From: Cellvibrionaceae bacterium
GTDB taxonomy: Bacteria > Pseudomonadota > Gammaproteobacteria > Pseudomonadales > Cellvibrionaceae
NCBI GenBank assembly: GCA_021151825.1
Contig: JAGKWQ010000016.1
Location: forward strand, 88,763-152,762
DNA length: 64,000 bases
Direction of reading: 5' to 3'
The notes beneath the pieces are model-generated. The model was not told where the DNA came from. It worked only from the letters and a program-made list of their open reading frames with translations, and did no database searches. The first letter of the stretch is position 1. Every line of letters begins with the position of its first letter. The position numbers were made by a program, and so were the translations under genes. This document shows, one piece after another, positions 34,170-43,672 of this stretch.

Positions 34170-35879
34170 TTAGTCATCTTTCAGCCAGGAGAAATCAACT
34201 TCCGCAATATTGCCACGGCCAGAGTATTTCACACCACCACAAAGTTTTTCCACCAAAGCAATACCACGCCCACTGTAGCCGAACGCTGACAGATTGTTTT
34301 GGCTGCGATTGGCAAAATCAAAACCGTCGCCGCTGTCCTCAATGCGCACTTTTAGCAAGCCGCCATTTTCATTGGTTTTATGCAAGATATTGATGCGTAC
34401 GTAACCGCTATCAACGAGGTTAATCCGCTCTTCACGCAAGCGATAATATTCTGAAAAACCATCTGGTGTTTGCTTAAGTCCAGAGTCCAACTTAAGTACG
34501 CCATGCTCCAATGCATTGGTATAGAGCTCAGCCAAAATAGTGTAAAGCGTGCTGCTGAATCCGCGCAGGCTGGGAACTTCCATAAGCACGTTTAACAACA
34601 TGGGCAACGGATCAAATACTTTGAAGCTGGTAGGTTTTACTTCGAAACGCATACTCCATTCAATATCGGCATTGCCGAAACGGTCGCTGGCTTCTTTGGC
34701 ATAGGCATTAACCCGCTCCGGTTCATCCATACGAATTTCCAGTAGCGACAAATCATCATCCTTTTCTCCACCACCGACGAATTGTTGAACTCCTTCGATG
34801 ATTTCATCAAACAAGCGATTCTGGTTACGATTGTTGGTAAATACCTGTTTTAACCGCGCTTCACCAAACATTTCGCCCGTGGCATTGCGTGCTTCGTGAA
34901 TACCATCTGACCAAACAAAAATACGGTCATTTTTTTCTAGCTCAATATATTCACAGTCATCTTTGAATGCGCGATTTGATAAAACCCCTAAAGGAAGATG
35001 GGTTGATTTAACGGGAGTAATACTGCCATCGGAATGCCGATGGACAAAACAATCCGGTAAACCACCGTTCCAGATTTTAATTTTTCGTTTGCGAAAATTA
35101 ATGTCCATCATCACCGCGCAGCAAAAAATACCGACCGGGAGGATATTTTTTAATTTGCCATTAATTTCGCGCAGAATATCGGTCATGGAAAACCCTTTGG
35201 GTACCATGCCGTAAAATGTGGATGCCAACGGCATAGCGCCAATGGCTGCGGGCAAACCGTGACCGGTAAAATCGCCCAGCAATACCATCATACTGCCTGA
35301 AGGACGCATCGCCGCAACCAACACATCACCGTTAAATACCGCGAGTGACGATAAGAAATAGCGCACATTATTTGCGTTTAAACAGCCGCTATGTGCAACG
35401 TTATCAAACACATGTTTAGCGACCATTTGCTCCTGTAACAAGCGATTGTTGTATTGCACAATCTGGTCGCGCTGGGTCAGCATAGTGCTGTGCAGTTCGC
35501 GCATGCGATTGAAAGATTTTATTTTGGCCTGGAGGATAATGCGGTTGTAGGGTTTGGATAAAAAATCATCACCGCCCGCATCCAGGCATTGCACCAGGGA
35601 TTCGGTATCAGACAATGACGTGAGAAAAATAATGGGAACCAGCTCATCACCCGCCAGCTCTTTGATTTTTCGCGCCGCACCAAAACCATCCAGTTCCGGC
35701 ATCAACGCATCCAGCAAAACAATATCCGGCCGCTCAGCGTTGTAGACTTCAATTGCTTGAAGGCCATTGCACGCAGAAACAACAGTGTGTCCTTCTTTGC
35801 GTACAATACTTTCCAAAATAAGTCTGTCGGTATCTGTATCGTCAGCGACCAGAATTTTCAAACGACGCACATCATTCAT
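34170..35879 (-). CDS. HsbR-like response regulator with PP2C phosphatase and anti-sigma kinase domains
   Basis: 569 residues. Receiver domain (1-125) with phospho-acceptor Asp57 (IVLLDALMPELDG). A SpoIIE/PP2C phosphatase domain (residues about 175-390) has metal-binding acidic motifs LLGDFTGHGLPAA and KDDDLSLLEI. A C-terminal RsbW-type ATPase domain is visible as LAELYTNALEHGVL, RIEDSGDGFDF and GYSGRGIALVEKL. The phosphatase would activate, and the kinase inactivate, the STAS protein encoded next to it. GGAAG lies 7 bases before the ATG at 35879. Confidence 0.9.
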   Translation of the reverse strand: MNDVRRLKILVADDTDTDRLILESIVRKEGHTVVSACNGLQAIEVYNAERPDIVLLDALMPELDGFGAARKIKELAGDELVPIIFLTSLSDTESLVQCLDAGGDDFLSKPYNRIILQAKIKSFNRMRELHSTMLTQRDQIVQYNNRLLQEQMVAKHVFDNVAHSGCLNANNVRYFLSSLAVFNGDVLVAAMRPSGSMMVLLGDFTGHGLPAAIGAMPLASTFYGMVPKGFSMTDILREINGKLKNILPVGIFCCAVMMDINFRKRKIKIWNGGLPDCFVHRHSDGSITPVKSTHLPLGVLSNRAFKDDCEYIELEKNDRIFVWSDGIHEARNATGEMFGEARLKQVFTNNRNQNRLFDEIIEGVQQFVGGGEKDDDLSLLEIRMDEPERVNAYAKEASDRFGNADIEWSMRFEVKPTSFKVFDPLPMLLNVLMEVPSLRGFSSTLYTILAELYTNALEHGVLKLDSGLKQTPDGFSEYYRLREERINLVDSGYVRINILHKTNENGGLLKVRIEDSGDGFDFANRSQNNLSAFGYSGRGIALVEKLCGGVKYSGRGNIAEVDFSWLKDD

Positions 35880-35986
35880 AAGATCGCTTCCATACAACAC
35901 TCACACACTCAACGTAAAAGAAGGTGGAAACAAACCTTTGCAACTGGAAAAGTGAAAACTACTAACAATCAATTACCGCAAGGCAA

Positions 35987-36292
35987 TTATTGAATGTCAA
36001 ATAGCTGCTCAAAATTGGAGATCAATAAAATCTTTTTCACATCGGGAGCGCAATTTACGATTTGGATATTGGATTGCTCACCACCGGCGTAGTCGCGCAA
36101 CAGCAACAACATACCCAACGCAGAACTATCCAGATACGAAGTACCTTGTAAATCGACTCGATAATGTGTCGGTGCATGGGAAAGTTTTTCGTAGGCACTA
36201 CGGAATTCCTGGTGGGAACTAAAATCAAAGCGGCCCTGGATATAAATTGTGACTTGATTACCGTCAGGGGATACTGTTGACGTGATCGCCAT
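35987..36292 (-). CDS. STAS-domain anti-sigma factor antagonist (HsbA-like)
   Basis: 101-residue STAS protein. The phosphorylatable Ser lies in YLDSSALGMLLLLRDY. GAGG is six bases before the ATG. It is expected to be the substrate of the neighbouring HsbR-like phosphatase/kinase and, by analogy with Pseudomonas HsbA, to bind FlgM when unphosphorylated. It lies between that gene and fliJ. Confidence 0.9.
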   Translation of the reverse strand: MAITSTVSPDGNQVTIYIQGRFDFSSHQEFRSAYEKLSHAPTHYRVDLQGTSYLDSSALGMLLLLRDYAGGEQSNIQIVNCAPDVKKILLISNFEQLFDIQ

Positions 36293-36425
36293 GTCTTACC
36301 TCGTTAAAATACTTCAGATCATTCCCGGCTCTGGGGTGGCCCATCGGCAGGCACCCCCTAAGGATAGCCTATAACGCCTGACTTGCAGTAGGGACTTGTC
36401 CAGTTTTCCAGGTTAAATCAGCGAT

Positions 36426-36878
36426 TTATTCCTGACTGGACCTATGCCGTAACTGCAGCGAGCTTAGTTCATCCAATTCTTTCTGCAAACGCTTTTCAAG
36501 GATTACATCATCTTCATGTTGCAAACGTTTGATCAAATCCTCAATTGACTTGCGTTTTTGATGTTTAATCTGCCACTGCTTCTGCATGTTGAGCAGCAGG
36601 GATTGCATACGCAATACTTTACCTTCTTGCTCAGCGCATGCCTCATTCAAGCGATGGATAAAACTGCTGTAATTAATCAACTCGTGGGCAAGAACGCCCT
36701 CACGGAGTCCGCCTTGTGCTTGTAAATACTGGGCAGCGTAATCACGTAAATCCTGCAACTGGTGTTCTTCTTGCGCTACCTGGTCGCGAAATTGACGTAA
36801 TTTTTCAGCGGCTTCATCCTCCTGGCGCACCGCCAACGTCAATACAACCTGCATGCGTTTTGCCCGCGATTCCGCCAT
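36426..36878 (-). CDS. fliJ: Flagellar export protein FliJ
   Basis: 150 residues, predicted to be a long coiled coil rich in Gln, Glu and Arg (VLTLAVRQEDEAAEKLRQF, LQDLRDYAAQYLQAQ). FliJ links the FliI ATPase ring to FlhA. Assigned by length, helical character and position after fliI. An 87-base AT-rich gap separates the two. Confidence 0.9.
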   Translation of the reverse strand: MAESRAKRMQVVLTLAVRQEDEAAEKLRQFRDQVAQEEHQLQDLRDYAAQYLQAQGGLREGVLAHELINYSSFIHRLNEACAEQEGKVLRMQSLLLNMQKQWQIKHQKRKSIEDLIKRLQHEDDVILEKRLQKELDELSSLQLRHRSSQE

Positions 36879-36965
36879 TAATTAACTTCCCCAACGAGAG
36901 ATTGAATAAAATAGTAATTACGTATTAAAAATAGACCACTTGTATTTTTATAATTAAAAAAGTAT

Positions 36966-38351
36966 TTATTTTTGACGATGTTGCGCGGCCAACGGGCTAT
37001 TCGCGCGGGTATTTGCAGGGGGTTTTAACAGGGATTTAAGGTTGGCAACACATTCGGGCATATGCACCCCTTGTTTGATGCCTTGCTGGATGAAAGCCCG
37101 CAAATGAGGAAAACGTTCAATCGCCATATCAGTATCCGGATCAGCGCCCGGCGTATAGGCACCAATAGAAATAAGGTCGCGATTCTGCTGATACCTTGCT
37201 AATAATTGCTTGAAACGTTGCATCATTTTCAGATGCTCCTCATCCACAATATTTTGCATGGCCCGGCTGATAGAGGCCTCTACATCAATCGCCGGATAGA
37301 CCCCCTCTTCCGCCAAGCGGCGCGAAAGCACCACATGACCATCCAGAATGGCGCGCGCGGAATCCGCAATCGGATCTTGCAGATCGTCGCCCTCTGTCAA
37401 TACGGTGTAAAACGCCGTAATGGAACCCTCACCTTCCGCCGCATTACCGGCACGCTCAACCAACTGGGGAATTTTGGCAAAAACTGAAGGAGGATAACCC
37501 TTGGTGGCCGGTGGTTCACCAATCGCCAGGGCGATTTCCCGCTGTGCCTGGGCAAAACGGGTCAATGAATCCATCAACAACAACACATTCAACCCCTGAT
37601 CCCGATAATATTCGGCGATACGACTGGATAATTGCGACGCACGTAAACGCATCAAGGGAGCGTCATCGGCAGGTGATGCAACTACCACCGCGCGGCGCAG
37701 CCCTTCTTCACCCAGGATATGGTCAATAAATTCTTTTACCTCACGGCCACGCTCACCAACCAGCCCCACCACAACGACATCCGCCGTGGTAAAGCGGGTC
37801 ATCATACCCATCAACACACTTTTACCGACACCGGAACCTGCCATTAAGCCGAGGCGCTGGCCCCGACCAACCGTAATTAACGCATTGATAGCGCGAACAC
37901 CTACATCCAGCGGCTCGCTGATTGGATGACGTTGTAAGGGGTTGATTGCGCGAGGATGAAAATCGAGGAACTCGTCACCAATCAAGGGGCCTTTACCGTC
38001 AAGGGGCTGGCCAATACCGTTAACCACACGCCCAAGTAATTGTGGTCCAACACGCATTCCCATTTGGGTCGACACAGGTACAACGCGAGCCCCTGGTTGC
38101 AGGCCCTCTACTTGTTTGATCGGCATCAGGAAAACTTTATCACCCGCAAAACCTACGACCTCAGCTTCAATTCGACGATTATCGTTATTGATAATTTCAC
38201 ACTGGCGCCCCACTGAAACATTCAATCCAACGGCTTCCAATGTCAGGCCTACCGCACGGGTAATACGACCCTCCGCTTGCGGTTCAACCACGGTAGGTTT
38301 GCGCGGTGCGTAACTGCGAATACGTGACTTTAGGGATTGGCGTTCAGACAT
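36966..38351 (-). CDS. fliI: Flagellum-specific ATP synthase FliI
   Basis: 461-residue F1-beta-like ATPase energising flagellar export. Walker A is MAGSGVGKSVLMG, the catalytic Glu motif VVGLVGERGREVKEF, Walker B VLLLMDSLTRFAQA, and the family signature PPATKGYPPSVFAKIPQLVERAG follows. The C-terminus is a typical helical domain. Six bases separate it from fliH. Confidence 0.97.
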   Translation of the reverse strand: MSERQSLKSRIRSYAPRKPTVVEPQAEGRITRAVGLTLEAVGLNVSVGRQCEIINNDNRRIEAEVVGFAGDKVFLMPIKQVEGLQPGARVVPVSTQMGMRVGPQLLGRVVNGIGQPLDGKGPLIGDEFLDFHPRAINPLQRHPISEPLDVGVRAINALITVGRGQRLGLMAGSGVGKSVLMGMMTRFTTADVVVVGLVGERGREVKEFIDHILGEEGLRRAVVVASPADDAPLMRLRASQLSSRIAEYYRDQGLNVLLLMDSLTRFAQAQREIALAIGEPPATKGYPPSVFAKIPQLVERAGNAAEGEGSITAFYTVLTEGDDLQDPIADSARAILDGHVVLSRRLAEEGVYPAIDVEASISRAMQNIVDEEHLKMMQRFKQLLARYQQNRDLISIGAYTPGADPDTDMAIERFPHLRAFIQQGIKQGVHMPECVANLKSLLKPPANTRANSPLAAQHRQK

Positions 38352-38357
38352 AACAGT

Positions 38358-39203
38358 CTACTTTTCGTTATCGAATATAGAGGCAGATGAGGAATCGATG
38401 TGGTGTGGAGATTCTTCTTCATAATCATCATCACCGCTCGCCAATTGTTTGGTTAGAAATTGTTCCAGCACCGTTTGTAAACGAGAAGAAACAGAAAAAT
38501 CCACACGGCTTTCCGGTGTTTCTATCCGGCAACCACCGGGTAATAATTCGGTATCACCAAAAAATTTCCACTCCAGTTGTTGCTCCGCCGCGTAAGTTTC
38601 AATCGCAGCCAGATCATCCGGATTTACACAGACACGAATATTTTTACTGCCAACCGGTAATGCATCAATCGCGTTGCGAACCAACGCCAGGGTTTGCGAT
38701 GAATCGGTTTGCAATTCGCGTTGCACCACACTTTGGGTGAGCGTACAAATGACATCCAGCAACATGTGTTCGATATCATCATCTTGTGCAGTTAACGGAT
38801 TCAATAAAGCATTAGCTAATGCTTGAAAGCGCTGCTGTTCCGCGACTAATTGCGCACGCATTTCTTTTAAACCTTGCTGGCGCCCCGCTTCATAACCTTC
38901 GGTATTGCCTTTGGTGAAACCTTCTTTATGACCCTGCTCGAAACCTTCTTTTTCTGCCTCGTCAAAAATCGCCTGCATTTCTTCTGCAGTCATACCAACT
39001 TGTGGTGCTTGTTCAACCACAGGAATTTCAACGGTTTCAATTTTTTCCTGTTCGCGCCGTAACAATCGTTCACGCCGCTCACGCGCTTCTTTTTCAGCAG
39101 ACGAGAGCACCCTTCCGTTGTCGCTCACCGGCGGCAACACCCAGGTAGTTGCTTGATCAACCGATTCGGCAGGAATGCGGCTGGGTAAACTGGAATCTGA
39201 CAT
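38358..39203 (-). CDS. fliH: Flagellar assembly protein FliH
   Basis: 281 residues, regulator of the FliI ATPase. A variable N-terminus with a charged helix is followed by Gly-spaced repeats typical of FliH (EKEGFEQGHKEGFTKG, NTEGYEAGRQQGLKEM), the GxxxG helix. The C-terminal domain resembles the V-type ATPase E subunit (VICTLTQSVVQREL, LPVGSKNIRVCVNPDDLAAI, LLPGGCRIETPESRVDFS). Lies between fliG and fliI. Confidence 0.95.
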   Translation of the reverse strand: MSDSSLPSRIPAESVDQATTWVLPPVSDNGRVLSSAEKEARERRERLLRREQEKIETVEIPVVEQAPQVGMTAEEMQAIFDEAEKEGFEQGHKEGFTKGNTEGYEAGRQQGLKEMRAQLVAEQQRFQALANALLNPLTAQDDDIEHMLLDVICTLTQSVVQRELQTDSSQTLALVRNAIDALPVGSKNIRVCVNPDDLAAIETYAAEQQLEWKFFGDTELLPGGCRIETPESRVDFSVSSRLQTVLEQFLTKQLASGDDDYEEESPHHIDSSSASIFDNEK

Positions 39204-39278
39204 GGGCGTTCTATCTCAACAACATATGCTCGATAGCATATTTTCAACAACAAATAACAATGAACTGGCGACCACGGT

Positions 39279-40316
39279 TTACACCATTTGGTCGCCGCCG
39301 CCGCCCAACATAATTTCGCCCGCATCGGCCATGCGACGCGCAGTAATAAGAATTTCTTTTTGTGCAGCTTCTACATCAGCCAAACGCATTGGTGGTTTGG
39401 TTTCCAAATCGTCGCGCAACAATTCGGCTGCACGTTTGGACATATTTTTGAATATTTTTTCCTTGAGTTCGTCGTCAGCACCTTTAAGTGCAACAACCAA
39501 TACATCGGAAGAAACTTCACGCAACAATGCCTGAATACCGCGGTCATCCACTTCTTTAAGATTGTCGAATACAAACATGAGATCCTGAATCTGGTTACCC
39601 ATGTCTTCATCAATTTCTTTGATACCTTCCATCAACTCGGCTTCGATTGAACCATCCAAGTTATTCATAATTTCCGCAGCGACTTTATAACCACCCATCG
39701 TTTTCGTTTGCGATGCGGCGTTGCCGGAAAATTGTTTTTCCAGAATATCGTTCAGTTCTTGCAGTGCGCTCGGTTGAACAGTGTCCAATGATGCAACACG
39801 CATCATAATATCGAGGCGTACTTTTTCCGGAAAATAGCCGAGAATTTCAGCGGATTGATCGGCGTCCAGATACGCGATAACAATCGCCTGGATCTGGGGG
39901 TGTTCATTGCGAATAATATCGGCAACAGAACGTGCCTCCATCCACTTGAGTGTATCCAGGCCTGTGGTATTACCACCGATCAAAATACGGTCGATCAAGC
40001 TGTTCGCTTTATCTTCACCTAATGCCGTCACCAACATTTTACGGATGTAATTATCGGCACCTACACCCAATCCGGTTAAGGTGCGCACTTCGTCCAAAAA
40101 ATTACCGAGTACAGCTTGCACTTCAGATTGCTGTACATTTTGTAATTGCGTCATGGCAGCGCCAATGCGTTGTACTTCCTTTGGCCCCATGTGCTTCAAA
40201 ATTTCCGCCGCATCGGATTCACCCAGCGACATCAATAAAATCGCTGCCTGATCCACATAGCGCATTTTTAGCGCTGGTTTGGCGACCGCTTTATCGTTGG
40301 TATTTGCATCAGTCAT
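39279..40316 (-). CDS. fliG: Flagellar motor switch protein FliG
   Basis: 345 residues. N-terminal domain binds FliF. The middle armadillo-like domain contains the EHPQ motif (IIRNEHPQIQAIVIAYL). The C-terminal torque domain has alternating charges (MFVFDNLKEVDDRGIQALLREV, LKEKIFKNMSKRAAELLRDDLE cut for length). Overlaps the end of fliF by 8 bases. Confidence 0.97.
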   Translation of the reverse strand: MTDANTNDKAVAKPALKMRYVDQAAILLMSLGESDAAEILKHMGPKEVQRIGAAMTQLQNVQQSEVQAVLGNFLDEVRTLTGLGVGADNYIRKMLVTALGEDKANSLIDRILIGGNTTGLDTLKWMEARSVADIIRNEHPQIQAIVIAYLDADQSAEILGYFPEKVRLDIMMRVASLDTVQPSALQELNDILEKQFSGNAASQTKTMGGYKVAAEIMNNLDGSIEAELMEGIKEIDEDMGNQIQDLMFVFDNLKEVDDRGIQALLREVSSDVLVVALKGADDELKEKIFKNMSKRAAELLRDDLETKPPMRLADVEAAQKEILITARRMADAGEIMLGGGGDQMV

Positions 40317-42021
40317 CGCGATTTATCCACTTTTTAACAACCTGGGCAACACGACCCGGATCATCGGCAATTAAACCTTTAATAGCATTTATTTGTTCTT
40401 CGTAACCTTGCTCAGGCCCGGGCAGCATAAGCGCATGGCCGCCGGTTAGCGTGACCGTCTCATCCGACATATTTTCCAGGCCCGCCATACCACCCGCTGC
40501 TTCGAGCGCAGCCAATTGCCGGGCTTCTTCTTCCTCTGCCAACCTGCCACCTTGTTTGGAAAGGCTTTTGAACATCGGGCGTAACAAGCCAAACACAATC
40601 AGGAGTATAACCAACACGCTGGCAATGTATTTGATGTTGGGTATGATCCATTGTTCCCACCAGGGCGTTTCCTCTACGCCAGCATTCGGATCAAGCACCC
40701 GGCCTGCAAACGGCGAGTTCAATACATTGACGCTATCGCCACGCACCGCACTGAAGCCCACCGCATCTCTCACCAGTATAGACAAACGTTCTAATTCGTT
40801 TTCAGTCCATGGTGTTACGGTTTGAGTACCATCGGCATTCACTACCACTTTATCATCCACCACCACCGCAACCGTTAGACGCTTCAATGCGCCCTGCTGA
40901 TGCTTGGTATAGCTCACGGTGCGATCCAATTCATAATTGCGGGTTGCTTGTTCGCGATTATTGGTTGGTTGTGCCGGCGCTACCGGTTGGCCGGTAGCCG
41001 GATCGATCTGTTCGGGAACTTGCGTTGTTGCTCCTGGGGGTTGATTAGTTAGTGCACCAGGAATTCCCGCAGCAGTATCACCTGCTCGACGGGTCTCATT
41101 TAATGTTTGTTCGGAACGAATTGCCGGCAAGTCCGGATTAAACGTTTCAGCGGCCTGCTCTACTGCCGTAAAATCGACATCCGCACTCACTTCTGCACGG
41201 AATTTACCGCTACCGACGACAGGCTCCAAAATACTGTTAATGCGCTTGATAACGCTTGACTCTACTTCCTGCGAATATTTGTGTTGTTTTTCGGCGAGTA
41301 AAAGATCCGCACTTTCTTCACCGGTTGATAACAAATTTCCGTGTTGGTCAACCACCGTTACATCAGCCATTTTCATTCCAGGTACCGATGAAGCTACCAG
41401 ATTCATAATCGCTTTAACTTGCGCAGGCTCAACGCCCCTGCCGGAAAATACTTCTACAAAAACTGATGCTGTCGGGTTGGTAGCGTCGCGAACAAATACG
41501 GTTTTTTTCGGAATCGCTAAATGCACGCGCGCACTGCGAATGCTGTTAATACTGGTGATGGTACGCGCAAGCTCACCTTCAATACTGCGTTGGTAACGAG
41601 TACCTTCTACAAACTGGCTGGTACCTAATGGTTGCTCTTTATCCATGATCTCAAAACCCTGGGTAGGGTTAGATGGCAAACCAAATTCCGCCAATTTCAA
41701 GCGCGCCATATGCACATCTTCCGAGGCAACCAGAATTGCACCGGAATTTGCATCCACTTTAAATTTAATCTGGTTTTGCTCCAGCACATCGATCACGCTA
41801 CCGGCATCCAGGTTATCCATACGGCCATACAGTGGGCGATAATCATCGCCCTGAATCCACATTACCACCGCAAAGCCAATGGCAACACTGGCCGCAAGCG
41901 TGATCATCAAACCAACCTGACGCAACAAATTCAGATTGCTCAAACCCTCTAAAAAATCACCTCCAATTTTACTTTTCTCGGCGGGCAGGTTTTCGTTATC
42001 AGCGGTGGCGGGAGTGGCCAT
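40309..42021 (-). CDS. fliF: Flagellar MS-ring protein FliF
   Basis: 570 residues. A first membrane helix near residues 35-55 (VGLMITLAASVAIGFAVVMWI) and a second near 455-475 (IKYIASVLVILLIVFGLLRPM) flank the large periplasmic ring-building domains (for example YQRSIEGELARTITSI, ARVHLAIPKKTVF). The C-terminal tail binds FliG. It follows fliE after a 69-base gap. Confidence 0.97.
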   Translation of the reverse strand: MATPATADNENLPAEKSKIGGDFLEGLSNLNLLRQVGLMITLAASVAIGFAVVMWIQGDDYRPLYGRMDNLDAGSVIDVLEQNQIKFKVDANSGAILVASEDVHMARLKLAEFGLPSNPTQGFEIMDKEQPLGTSQFVEGTRYQRSIEGELARTITSINSIRSARVHLAIPKKTVFVRDATNPTASVFVEVFSGRGVEPAQVKAIMNLVASSVPGMKMADVTVVDQHGNLLSTGEESADLLLAEKQHKYSQEVESSVIKRINSILEPVVGSGKFRAEVSADVDFTAVEQAAETFNPDLPAIRSEQTLNETRRAGDTAAGIPGALTNQPPGATTQVPEQIDPATGQPVAPAQPTNNREQATRNYELDRTVSYTKHQQGALKRLTVAVVVDDKVVVNADGTQTVTPWTENELERLSILVRDAVGFSAVRGDSVNVLNSPFAGRVLDPNAGVEETPWWEQWIIPNIKYIASVLVILLIVFGLLRPMFKSLSKQGGRLAEEEEARQLAALEAAGGMAGLENMSDETVTLTGGHALMLPGPEQGYEEQINAIKGLIADDPGRVAQVVKKWINRDD

Positions 42022-42090
42022 AATGTTTACACCTTGGGATTACTTTTTAACGGTTAACAGTTGTTTTAAATCGGCAATCATCGCTACGAA

Positions 42091-42465
42091 TTAAATTGGC
42101 ATATTCATGACATCGCGATAGGCATCAATCAATTTGTTGCGCACTTGCACGGTCGCCTGAAATGCGACTGAGGCTTTTTGCGAAGCTACCATTACATCGG
42201 TAATATCCACGCCCGCTACACCACGCTCGTACGCTTCCGCCATGGAACTGGAAGTTTTTTGTACGTCATTTACTTTGTTAATCGCCTGCGTCATTAAATC
42301 GCCGAAACTTGGAGCTTTAACCGTACCTTCAACCGGCAATGCCCCCAGGCTGCGCATACCCGCAGGCGTATCACCAACACCTTGCGGACGTTGAAATACC
42401 TGGGTTTGCGCCTTCAAACTGCGCATATCGCCTAGTAAACGGTTGATATCTACACGATCGGTCAT
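42091..42465 (-). CDS. fliE: Flagellar hook-basal body protein FliE
   Basis: 124 residues. C-terminal FliE signature (FGDLMTQAINKVNDVQKTS, DVMVASQKASVAFQATVQVRNKLIDAYRDVMNM cut for length). FliE connects the MS ring or export gate to the rod. A GGGGGA ribosome site precedes the ATG at 42465; a GTG-start frame to 42480 is less likely. First gene of the fliEFGHIJ run, with a sigma-54 type site about 100 bases upstream. Confidence 0.95.
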   Translation of the reverse strand: MTDRVDINRLLGDMRSLKAQTQVFQRPQGVGDTPAGMRSLGALPVEGTVKAPSFGDLMTQAINKVNDVQKTSSSMAEAYERGVAGVDITDVMVASQKASVAFQATVQVRNKLIDAYRDVMNMPI

Positions 42466-42565
42466 GATCCAGTCCCCCACTCTATTCGCTGCTTACGCCA
42501 ACAAAAAATTTGAACCGACAAAAATTTGGCAGAACAGCTAGAAAATTCGTCATTACAAGGGATTT

Positions 42566-42582
42566 TGCACAAAGCAGGCCAA
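42566..42582 (-). promoter_or_regulatory. Sigma-54 type promoter of the fliE operon
   Basis: Minus-strand sequence TTGGCCTGCTTTGTGCA retains TTGGC and TGCA at exact -24/-12 spacing. It would start transcription about 90 bases before fliE. FleR with sigma-54 drives this operon in Pseudomonas. Confidence 0.6.
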
Positions 42583-42734
42583 GATTTGCCGCACGGCAAT
42601 GCCTTGCCAGAAAACGCCTGAAAGCTGATCAAAAAAGTAACCAATTTGTCGCAGAGGCTTCACGTATCTGTCATTAGCGCGGAATAAGATCCAATCGAAA
42701 ATACCTGTAACGCCCCCGCCCCAAGGAGCTTTTC

Positions 42735-42935
42735 ATGAACAACGCTGAATTGATTAATGAGCAGGAATTATTAGAAAGTGCCATGGCAAGCTTTCTTGCC
42801 GATGTGGTGATTTCAAAAAGCAAACGGCAACAAATCCGCCGCAATATGGAATGTCGTCGTAAGTTGGAAGAAAAATGGGAAGCTAAAAAACTGGAGCGCG
42901 AAACCTGCGAATATGAGTTTGATTATTTGCATTAA
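42735..42935 (+). CDS. Small highly charged protein of unknown function
   Basis: 66 residues, diverging from fliE. AAGGAG six bases before the ATG is a strong ribosome site. The first half is acidic and hydrophobic (LINEQELLESAMASFLADVVI). The second half is Lys/Arg/Glu-rich and probably helical (KSKRQQIRRNMECRRKLEEK), ending ETCEYEFDYLH. It resembles in style the small PA3496-type proteins of Pseudomonas, but I cannot confirm membership. No membrane segment. Confidence 0.6.
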   Translation: MNNAELINEQELLESAMASFLADVVISKSKRQQIRRNMECRRKLEEKWEAKKLERETCEYEFDYLH

Positions 42936-42977
42936 TCGTGATGCGATTGAATCATTAGTAATGACCAGGTTGCGGCG

Positions 42978-43601
42978 TTAGTCCCCACCGCAACCACCTC
43001 CGCCACTATCGCCGGAACAACCGGAAGACCCCGAACATCCACCACCACAACCAATATGGGAAGCGCAATGCTCTCCTGCCCGAGACTTTGTGCAGTCCAG
43101 CGCGTAATTGAATCCACCGGGAATGGCGAGCAAAGCATCCAGCGCAAAAATCAAAGGTAAGCGCGCCGGCTTTTTGGGATTAACGCCATCTATTTTGCAG
43201 GCCAGGCGCCACGCTCGTTTGATGCTATCGGGTGCAACCTGATTATCTTTCATTGCTTCAGCGGGAGTGTGGTGTAGAAACCTGCCCAATCCTTTGCGAC
43301 AAAAAACCTGATACGCACGGGTATGCAAAATAAACTGATGCCATAAATCATCAACAACCTGCGACGGCATCGCCACTAACTTTTTTTCTGCCTTACAACA
43401 CATCAGGAAGTATTGGCGCAGTCCCTTAACAATTAAATCCATTTGTTCACGCGTCAACTGCGGATATTGCTGCTGGAGTTTTTGTGTCAGGAAAACAGGA
43501 AAAGTATAGTGGAGAATGTACTTTTCCCGTTGCCCGAAAATATACATTCTGATCCCGGCACCGACCGCGGCAAAACCCAACACCCAAAGCACTAGCGACA
43601 T
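42978..43601 (-). CDS. Glycine-rich-domain-protein-like (DUF1399 type) membrane protein with Cys/Gly tail
   Basis: 207 residues. N-terminal membrane helix (SLVLWVLGFAAVGAGIRMYIF). A central segment has the DUF1399-like pattern VDDLWHQFILHTRAYQVFC and GRFLHHTPAEA, with conserved Trp-His, Cys and His-His. The C-terminal tail has six or more Cys among Gly/Ser (HIGCGGGCSGSSGCSGDSGG). The His/Cys content hints at metal binding, but that is inference. It lies between fliE's upstream region and fleR on the same strand as fleR; no flagellar role is known. Confidence 0.75.
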   Translation of the reverse strand: MSLVLWVLGFAAVGAGIRMYIFGQREKYILHYTFPVFLTQKLQQQYPQLTREQMDLIVKGLRQYFLMCCKAEKKLVAMPSQVVDDLWHQFILHTRAYQVFCRKGLGRFLHHTPAEAMKDNQVAPDSIKRAWRLACKIDGVNPKKPARLPLIFALDALLAIPGGFNYALDCTKSRAGEHCASHIGCGGGCSGSSGCSGDSGGGGCGGD

Positions 43602-43672
43602 ACAATCCTCTTTTCCATTTCAGGTCGGTCGCTCAATCTGCCTGAATATCAGGATTGATTCAAGCACCGGGA

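Noticed and set aside
36333..36357. GGGGTG/CACCCC hairpin between fliJ and the STAS gene
   Set aside because: Only six pairs with a 13-base loop and no T-run; not enough to call a terminator.
42591..42616. Second possible sigma-54 site upstream of fliE (TGGCAAGGCATTGC on the minus strand)
   Set aside because: The distance between GG and GC is one base short of the strict sigma-54 spacing; the site at 42566-42582 has exact spacing.
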